NCBI GenBank assembly: GCA_021154065.1
Contig: JAJKJG010000349.1
Location: 1-12,863, forward strand
Direction of reading: 5' to 3'
Source: Methylobacterium sp.
Lineage (GTDB): Bacteria; Pseudomonadota; Alphaproteobacteria; Rhizobiales; Beijerinckiaceae
Length of the DNA stretch: 12,863 bases
This document shows positions 8,068 to 12,863 of this stretch, piece by piece. The notes beneath the pieces are model-generated. The model had not been told where the DNA came from. It did no database searches and worked only from the letters and a program-made list of their open reading frames with translations. A program made the translations under genes and the position numbers. The first letter of the stretch is position 1, and each line of letters starts with the position of its first letter.

Positions 8068-8391
8068 ATGCCCAGGATTGTCGAATCCGATGCGCAGGCC
8101 CGACAGGGGCCGAGCGGCCGTCCCGTCCTCATGGTGCTGATCGGCGCCTTCGCGCTGATCGGTCTCTACCTCTTCTCGATGCTGTTCTGGGCCGGCTCGA
8201 CCTCGCCCGACAGCACCAGCCAGGATGCCTCGCGCACGGCGGTCACGGGGTCGCCGGCGGGCTCCGCCAACCCGACAGCCCGGACGCCACCGGCGAATCC
8301 CGCCTATCCGTTGCGCAGCGACATGACGACGGGCTCGACGACGCCATCCGGCACGACGGACAATTCCCTGCATCAACCCAAGAAAGAGTAG
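8068..8391 (+). CDS. Small single-pass membrane protein of unknown function
   Basis: I do not recognise a family for this 107-residue protein. A short polar N-terminus (residues 1-19) is followed by one hydrophobic helix (about 20-42, VLMVLIGAFALIGLYLF) and then a low-complexity tail rich in Ser, Thr, Pro, Ala and Gly, ending in HQPKKE. Arg18 before the helix and the acidic/polar tail after it suggest N-terminus in, tail in the periplasm (inference). The start ATG 8068 has a purine-rich GAGAGAG (8059-8065) just upstream. A strong terminator follows 22 bases after the stop, so it appears to be a one-gene transcript. Base composition and codon use match its neighbours, and the compact RBS-gene-terminator layout supports a real gene despite the weak sequence content. 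Confidence 0.7.
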   Translation: MPRIVESDAQARQGPSGRPVLMVLIGAFALIGLYLFSMLFWAGSTSPDSTSQDASRTAVTGSPAGSANPTARTPPANPAYPLRSDMTTGSTTPSGTTDNSLHQPKKE

Positions 8392-8412
8392 CCCGGCCCT
8401 TATCCCGGTCGG

Positions 8413-8438
8413 AAAAAGGGCGGCCTGGCCGCCCTTTT
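8413..8438 (+). terminator. Factor-independent terminator after the small membrane protein gene
   Basis: AAAAGGGCGGC (8414-8424) pairs perfectly with GCCGCCCTTTT (8428-8438) around a CTG loop, giving an 11-bp G/C-rich stem ending in four T residues. The flanking A5 means it could also work on the opposite strand, although no - strand gene ends there. Confidence 0.88.
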
Positions 8439-8529
8439 CGTTGTGGAGGGCGGCTCTGCCGTCCGGGTTTCCGCACCGAAGCGCCGCTAGATTGCCGGTG
8501 GCGGCGATCGGACGAAGCGGGGCAGACCG

Positions 8530-11022
8530 ATGCGTAAGGTTCTCGTCCGGCTCGTCCTGGCAGCCGGCCTTCTCGGCCCGGCGGCTGCCTTCGGCCAAGC
8601 CAACCCGCCGACGCAGGCGCCGGCGAGCGCGCCGGCTAAGCCCGATGCTGCGCCGCTCGAGGTCTCGGTCGAGACGAAGGCGCTGCGGGGCAAGCTCGAT
8701 GCCTTCAAGCTCGAGCTCGACCAGAAGGACGCGGCGCTCTCCGGGCGCGACCTCGCCGATGCCGACCTGCAGCGGCTGCGCCAGGAGGTCGACCCGATCT
8801 GGCAGAGCCTGCGCGAGGTCGTCGACGAGCTTCAACCGCGGCTTGACGCCGCCCGCGCCCGCCTCGAGCAGCTCGGCGCGCGACCGAAGGAGGAGGCGGC
8901 CCAGCCGAGCGCCGACGTCCAGCGCGAGCGCGCCGAGCGGGAAGCGGCCGTCGTCGAGATCGACGAGACCCAGCGGCTTGCCCGCGCCCTCCTCGTCCAG
9001 GCGGAGCAGATCGGGACACAGATCAGCGACCGGCGCCGCTCGGCCTTCGCCCGCGCGCTGATGCAGCGTTCGTCCGGCATCCTCAGCCCCGACCTGTGGT
9101 CGGCGGTCTACCGCTCGCTGCCGCGCGACAGGGCGGCCCTCGGGCTCTTGCTCGACAGCTGGTACGAGCGCATCCGGCGCAACGCGACGCCCGGCGTCCT
9201 CCTCATCGTCGGGCTCGCCATCGGGCTTGCGGTCGCGCTCTACGCCGGCCGGCGCTACATCGCGCCGCGCCTCATCCACCGCGATCCAGCCGCAGAGCCG
9301 ACCCGCATGAACCGGCTCCTCGCCGCGCTTGGCGTGCTCGCCGTCGGCGCGCTCCCGGCGGCCGGCGGAAGCTATCTCGTCTATACGGTGCTCGACGCGA
9401 CCGGGCTGATGCTGCCGCGGGTCGAGCGCTTCGTCGCCGCCTTCTTGGGCGGGCTTGCCTTTGTGGCGTTCACCCGCGCGCTCGCCGAAGCGATCCTCGC
9501 ACCGGGCCGGCCGAGCTGGCGTCTTGTCGCGCTCGGCGATCGCCCGGCGGAGCGCACGTCGAGCTTTGTGCTCGCGATCTCCGTCGTCATTGCGGTCGGC
9601 AAGGTGCTCGAGGCCTTGAACCAGGCGATCGCCGCCGCGTTGCCGCTGTCGGTCGCGACTAAGGGGATATTCGCGCTTCTCGCCGCGCTCACGCTCGCCG
9701 AGCTCCTGCGCCGCTTCGCCACGACCGGCAGCGAGGAAGAGGAGTGCTTCGGCCCCTATCTCCCGACCGAGACCGATGTCGGCTGGCCGGTGCGGGTCCT
9801 CGGCTGGAGCGCCGTTGCGGCGGTGATCGCGAGCGTGCTCTTGGGCTATGTCGCCTTTGCGACCTTCCTCGTCGATCAGCTGGTCTGGATCGGGCTCATC
9901 TTGGCGACGCTGCTCGTCGCGGTGGCGTTCGGCGACGAGTTCACGACCGGCGCGCTTGGCGGCGAGACCCGGATCGCCACCATTCTCCAGGCCAACACCG
10001 GCCTGCGCCGGCGCTCCCTCCAGCAGATCGCGCTCCTTACCAACGGCATCGGCCGGATCGTCCTCATCATCGCGGCGGTCATGCTGGCGCTCGCACCCTG
10101 GGGCGTCGATTCGGCCGATCTCCTGAGCTCGGTGCGGGCGGCGTTCTTCGGCTTCAGGGTCGGCGAGGTCACGATCTCGCTCGCCACCGTCGCCCTCGCG
10201 CTCCTGATCTTCGCCATCGGCTTTGCGGTCACGCGCATCGTCCAGGGCTGGCTCGACACCACCTTCCTGCCGGCAACCGACCTCGATGCCGGCCTGCGCA
10301 ACTCGATCCGCACCGCCTTCGGCTATCTCGGCTTCTTCGTCGCGGCGGCGCTCGCCTTCTCCTATCTCGGCCTCAGCCTCGACCGGATCGCGATCGTCGC
10401 CGGCGCGCTCTCGGTCGGCATCGGCTTCGGCCTGCAGTCGATCGTCAACAACTTCGTCTCAGGGCTGATCCTGTTGTGGGAGCGGCCGATCCGCGTCGGC
10501 GACCTCGTCGTCGTCGGCGACGGCGAGGGCCATGTGCGGCGCATCAGCGTGCGCTCGACCGAGATCGAGACCTTCGACCGCTCGACCCTGATCGTGCCGA
10601 ACTCGAACCTGATCTCGGGCGTCGTCAAGAACCGCGTCCGCACTGATCGCACCGGGCGTGTGACGATCTCGGTCAACGTGCTGCGCAACCAGGACCCGGT
10701 GCGCGCCGCCGAGCTCCTCGCCCGCTGCGCCGACGTCCATCCTGACGTGCTCAAGGACCCGCCGCCCCGCGTCGTGTTCAAGAAGATCGGCGACACCTGG
10801 CTCGAGTTCGAGCTCGTCGCCTACGTCTCGGACGTGAACCTGCAGCAGAGCGTGCAGAGCGACCTCAACTTCGCGCTGTTCAGCTGCCTCAACGACGCGA
10901 AGATCATGCCGCCGCTCGGCCCCGGCGTGACGGCGGTCCAGGGATTGGAGCCGGTGCGCGAGGCGCTCGACCACATCGCCGACGCCATTGCGAAGGCGCC
11001 GCGCCCGGCCGGGGCCGCATAA
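8530..11022 (+). CDS. MscS-family mechanosensitive channel with DUF3772-type N-terminus
   Basis: This 830-residue protein is a large mechanosensitive channel of the inner membrane, expected to open on membrane tension during hypo-osmotic shock. A signal peptide (about 1-23) precedes a periplasmic, partly coiled-coil domain (about 45-190) matching the DUF3772 pattern (RQEVDPIWQSLREVVDELQPRL). Some eleven hydrophobic segments follow between about 221 and 650. The MscS pore-lining helix and hinge are at GLQSIVNNFVSG (634-645), then LLWERPIRVGDLV, then the beta domain with ISVRSTEIETFDRSTLIVPNSNLI, which is the classic MscS signature. A cytoplasmic C-terminal domain completes it. Extra helices and periplasmic domain recall the large MscK/MscM-type members. 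Start ATG 8530 has only a weak purine run (GCGGGG) upstream. It is separated from the upstream gene by a terminator and is probably monocistronic. Family call firm; gating properties unknown. Confidence 0.93.
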   Translation: MRKVLVRLVLAAGLLGPAAAFGQANPPTQAPASAPAKPDAAPLEVSVETKALRGKLDAFKLELDQKDAALSGRDLADADLQRLRQEVDPIWQSLREVVDELQPRLDAARARLEQLGARPKEEAAQPSADVQRERAEREAAVVEIDETQRLARALLVQAEQIGTQISDRRRSAFARALMQRSSGILSPDLWSAVYRSLPRDRAALGLLLDSWYERIRRNATPGVLLIVGLAIGLAVALYAGRRYIAPRLIHRDPAAEPTRMNRLLAALGVLAVGALPAAGGSYLVYTVLDATGLMLPRVERFVAAFLGGLAFVAFTRALAEAILAPGRPSWRLVALGDRPAERTSSFVLAISVVIAVGKVLEALNQAIAAALPLSVATKGIFALLAALTLAELLRRFATTGSEEEECFGPYLPTETDVGWPVRVLGWSAVAAVIASVLLGYVAFATFLVDQLVWIGLILATLLVAVAFGDEFTTGALGGETRIATILQANTGLRRRSLQQIALLTNGIGRIVLIIAAVMLALAPWGVDSADLLSSVRAAFFGFRVGEVTISLATVALALLIFAIGFAVTRIVQGWLDTTFLPATDLDAGLRNSIRTAFGYLGFFVAAALAFSYLGLSLDRIAIVAGALSVGIGFGLQSIVNNFVSGLILLWERPIRVGDLVVVGDGEGHVRRISVRSTEIETFDRSTLIVPNSNLISGVVKNRVRTDRTGRVTISVNVLRNQDPVRAAELLARCADVHPDVLKDPPPRVVFKKIGDTWLEFELVAYVSDVNLQQSVQSDLNFALFSCLNDAKIMPPLGPGVTAVQGLEPVREALDHIADAIAKAPRPAGAA

Positions 11023-11023
11023 A

Positions 11024-11068
11024 GCATGATCCCGAAAAGTGGCTACCGGTTTTCGGAAAAGATCATGC
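11024..11068. repeat. 45-bp imperfect palindromic intergenic repeat
   Basis: GCATGATC (11024-11031) pairs with GATCATGC (11061-11068), and CCGAAAA (11032-11038) pairs with TTTTCGG (11050-11056); AAAA (11057-11060) forms a one-sided bulge. The sequence resembles, from memory, a short palindromic repeat scattered in Rhizobiales genomes. It starts one base after the MscS stop and ends six bases before the stop of the opposing hydrolase, so it fills almost the whole convergent gap. It could act as a two-way terminator or mRNA 3' stabiliser (inference). Confidence 0.75.
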
Positions 11069-11074
11069 CGTAGG

Positions 11075-11950
11075 TCACGCTGCGACGGGGTCGCAGCGAA
11101 AGCCCTCGCCCCACGGCGCGATGCGGCCCGCCGAGGGCGAGGGGAAATGCGCCGTGCAGCACAGGGTGCCGGTGTCGCAGAACCGCTCCAGGAAGGCGCG
11201 GCGGGTCCGGGCTGCGAGATCGCGGTCGAAGTCGAACCGCATCGACAGCTCGGGATAGCGCGCCTGCAGCGGCGAGTGGATCAAATCGCCCGTGATCACG
11301 GCCTCCTCGGCGGTCCTGCCGACCAGCACCGAGAAATGTCCCGGCGTGTGCCCGGGCGTCGGCAGCAGGCGGACGTAGTCGCCGACGGCATGATCGCTCT
11401 GCACCACCTCGGCGCGCTTCGCGGCGACGATCGGCAGCACGCTGTCGGCGATGGCAGGCACCGCCTCCTTCTCATGCTGCGCCGTCCAGTGCGCGAGCTC
11501 GGTGTCCGAGAACAGGTAGCGCGCGTTCGGGAACGTCGGCACCCAGCGCCCCTCCTCGAGGCGCGTGTTCCACCCGACGTGGTCCGCATGCAGATGCGTG
11601 CACATGACGACGTCGATGTCCGCGGCCGAGAGGCCGTGCGCCGCGAGCCCGCGCATGAAGGTGTCGTCGCGCTTCATGTGCCAGTTCGGCCGCGTCGCCC
11701 GGTTCTTGTCGTTGCCGATGCAGCTGTCGACGAGCACGGTATGGTCCGGCGTGCGCAGGATGTAGGATTGGAAGCAGAGGATGAGGCGCCCCGTCCCCGG
11801 CTCGAGCGCGCGCGGCTCCAGCCAGGCGCGGTTCTCCTCGAGCCGTTCCGGCGTGAGACCCGGCAGGAAATCGAGCACCGGCAGAAACGGGCTCTCCTGC
11901 TCGACGATTCGATGGATCGTGATCTCGCCGAGGCTGAAGGTGGTTGTCAT
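11075..11950 (-). CDS. Metallo-beta-lactamase-fold hydrolase (lactonase-like)
   Basis: This 291-residue protein has the complete binuclear zinc site of the metallo-beta-lactamase hydrolase fold. It shows THLHADHVGW with H119, H121, D123 and H124, PTPGHTPGH with H201, TGDLIHS with the bridging D222, and CTAHFPSP with H268. The arrangement is that of the superfamily branch holding N-acyl-homoserine lactonases and related lactone or ester hydrolases; sequence alone does not tell the substrate. No signal peptide, so cytoplasmic. I chose ATG 11950 because GGAAG (11956-11960) is five bases upstream; an in-frame ATG at 11971 would add seven residues without a ribosome site. plsC ends 91 bases upstream on the same strand, and co-transcription is possible. 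It converges on the MscS gene across the palindromic repeat. Confidence 0.9.
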   Translation of the reverse strand: MTTTFSLGEITIHRIVEQESPFLPVLDFLPGLTPERLEENRAWLEPRALEPGTGRLILCFQSYILRTPDHTVLVDSCIGNDKNRATRPNWHMKRDDTFMRGLAAHGLSAADIDVVMCTHLHADHVGWNTRLEEGRWVPTFPNARYLFSDTELAHWTAQHEKEAVPAIADSVLPIVAAKRAEVVQSDHAVGDYVRLLPTPGHTPGHFSVLVGRTAEEAVITGDLIHSPLQARYPELSMRFDFDRDLAARTRRAFLERFCDTGTLCCTAHFPSPSAGRIAPWGEGFRCDPVAA

Positions 11951-11955
11951 CTGCG

Positions 11956-11960
11956 CTTCC
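11956..11960 (-). promoter_or_regulatory. Ribosome binding site fixing the hydrolase start
   Basis: On the - strand GGAAG sits five bases before ATG 11950. The alternative ATG at 11971 has no comparable site. Confidence 0.65.
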
Positions 11961-12041
11961 GGTCCAGGCATGAGGATGGCCCGGATATCGGCCGCACGCC
12001 AGTCAGGACGCCTCGCTGCCTTCGTGCGCGGCGCCTGCCGA

Positions 12042-12806
12042 TCAGGCCTCGCAGAGCTCGCCGAAGGCGTTGCGCCGCGCCCGCTCGATCACGTCTTGCG
12101 AGCGGCGCGTGAACTCGGCGCCGGCAAGCCCGGGCTCGATCGCGTCGAGATAATCGACCGTGATGATGCCGGAGCGCTTGTAGGGCTGGTCGGGCGACCA
12201 GAAATGGCCGGAGTTGAGGGCGACGGGCAGCACCCTGGCGTCGAGCTTCGCGTACAGGATCTCGATGCCGCGCTTGAACTCGATCTTCTCCGAGACGCTG
12301 CGCCGGGTGCCTTCCGGGAAGATCAGCACCGAGCGTCCGGCGGCGAGCGCGGCGCGGCTCTCCTCGACCATCTTGCGCACCGCCTTGGTGCCGCTGTCGC
12401 GGTCGATCAGAATCATCGGCGCGTTGCGCAGGAACCAGGCGAAGATCGGGATCGTCAGGAGCTCACGCTTGGCGATGATCGCGACATCCGGAAACAGCGC
12501 CAGGAACGCAAGCGTCTCCCAGGTGGATTGATGATTCGCGACGATGAGGCAGGGCTCGGACGGGATGTTCTCCTGGCCGAGCTCGACATAGGTCAGGCCG
12601 ACGCACCATCCAAGAAGCCGCAGCGTGCCGCGCGCCCAGGCCCGCGCGGTGCGCCGCACGGCCCGCTCCGGCTTGCCGCAAAGCGCAAGCACGAGCGCCG
12701 CCGGGGCGAACAGCCCCGTCCAGACGACGAGCACGACGTCGAACAGCCGCGAGCGGATGCGCTCCCGCCCAGGGTGGCGCGAACGCGGCGCGCCCGACGC
12801 GATCAC
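12042..12806 (-). CDS. plsC: 1-acyl-sn-glycerol-3-phosphate acyltransferase family protein
   Basis: This 254-residue protein should acylate lysophosphatidic acid (or another lyso-lipid) at the inner membrane during phospholipid synthesis. Its N-terminal hydrophobic segment spans about residues 22-43. Acyltransferase motif I is NHQSTWE (91-97), an HX4E form of the usual HX4D with H92 as catalytic base. Downstream are AKRELLTIPIFAWFLR (substrate region), the ILIDRDSG block and motif III FPEGTRR (163-169). VLPVALNSGHFW follows. Length suits PlsC. Start is GTG 12806, with AAGG (12814-12817) seven bases upstream; this GTG overlaps the TGA of the preceding gene as GTGA, implying translational coupling. 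Paralogues acting on ornithine lipids (OlsA type) share these motifs, so the exact acceptor is not certain. Confidence 0.9.
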   Translation of the reverse strand: MIASGAPRSRHPGRERIRSRLFDVVLVVWTGLFAPAALVLALCGKPERAVRRTARAWARGTLRLLGWCVGLTYVELGQENIPSEPCLIVANHQSTWETLAFLALFPDVAIIAKRELLTIPIFAWFLRNAPMILIDRDSGTKAVRKMVEESRAALAAGRSVLIFPEGTRRSVSEKIEFKRGIEILYAKLDARVLPVALNSGHFWSPDQPYKRSGIITVDYLDAIEPGLAGAEFTRRSQDVIERARRNAFGELCEA

Positions 12807-12863
12807 CGACGCGCCTTGCGGGCCGCATAGCGCGCGTCGCGCGCGGCCTTGAGCTCGACCTCG
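12803..12863 (-). CDS. C-terminal end of an unidentified protein (partial)
   Basis: Reading leftward from the window edge, one frame gives 19 codons (EVELKAARDARYAARKARR) and then TGA at 12803-12805. The tail is rich in Arg, Lys and Ala and is too short to assign. The stop shares bases with the GTG start of plsC (GTGA overlap), which is the main reason to believe it is a real coding end and an operon partner of plsC. Confidence 0.5.
   Translation of the reverse strand, partial: EVELKAARDARYAARKARR

Noticed and set aside
11039..12830. Long + strand frames opposite the hydrolase and plsC genes
   Set aside because: Low-complexity Arg-rich products that are antisense to genes with complete active-site motifs.

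Overview
The window is high-GC DNA (roughly two thirds G+C) with codon usage strongly biased to G/C in the third position. The gene families fit an alphaproteobacterium, most likely of the Hyphomicrobiales (Rhizobiales). The best taxonomic hint is a 45-bp imperfect palindrome at 11024-11068. It resembles, from memory, a short intergenic repeat abundant in Bradyrhizobium/Mesorhizobium/Methylobacterium-type genomes. I see no tRNA, rRNA, CRISPR array, insertion sequence, integrase or phage gene.

Region 1 (58-4988, + strand) is a tight four-gene block: a GT-B glycosyltransferase, UDP-galactopyranose mutase (glf), and two consecutive, clearly different clan-A glycoside hydrolases related to family GH1. 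Gaps are 5, 2 and about 16 bases, so this is almost certainly one operon. Glf makes UDP-galactofuranose and the glycosyltransferase is the natural candidate to use it. Both GH1-like proteins keep their two catalytic glutamates and lack an export signal.

Region 2 (4991-7735, - strand) is a 914-residue family GH2 enzyme that converges on the operon. The two stop codons are only two bases apart and lie inside one 10-bp palindrome. It too lacks a signal peptide. Together regions 1 and 2 look like a cytoplasmic glycan synthesis and trimming/turnover locus, perhaps for a galactofuranose-containing glycan (inference).

Region 3 (7736-11022) has a 332-base divergent intergenic stretch, a small single-pass membrane protein, a strong factor-independent terminator, and a large MscS-type mechanosensitive channel with a periplasmic DUF3772-type N-terminus.

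Region 4 (11023-12863) starts with the palindromic repeat filling the convergent gap. Then on the - strand come a metallo-beta-lactamase-fold hydrolase (lactonase-like), a 1-acylglycerol-3-phosphate acyltransferase (PlsC family), and the last 19 codons of an unidentified upstream gene whose stop overlaps the plsC start. These last three read in the order partial gene, plsC, hydrolase and may be co-transcribed.
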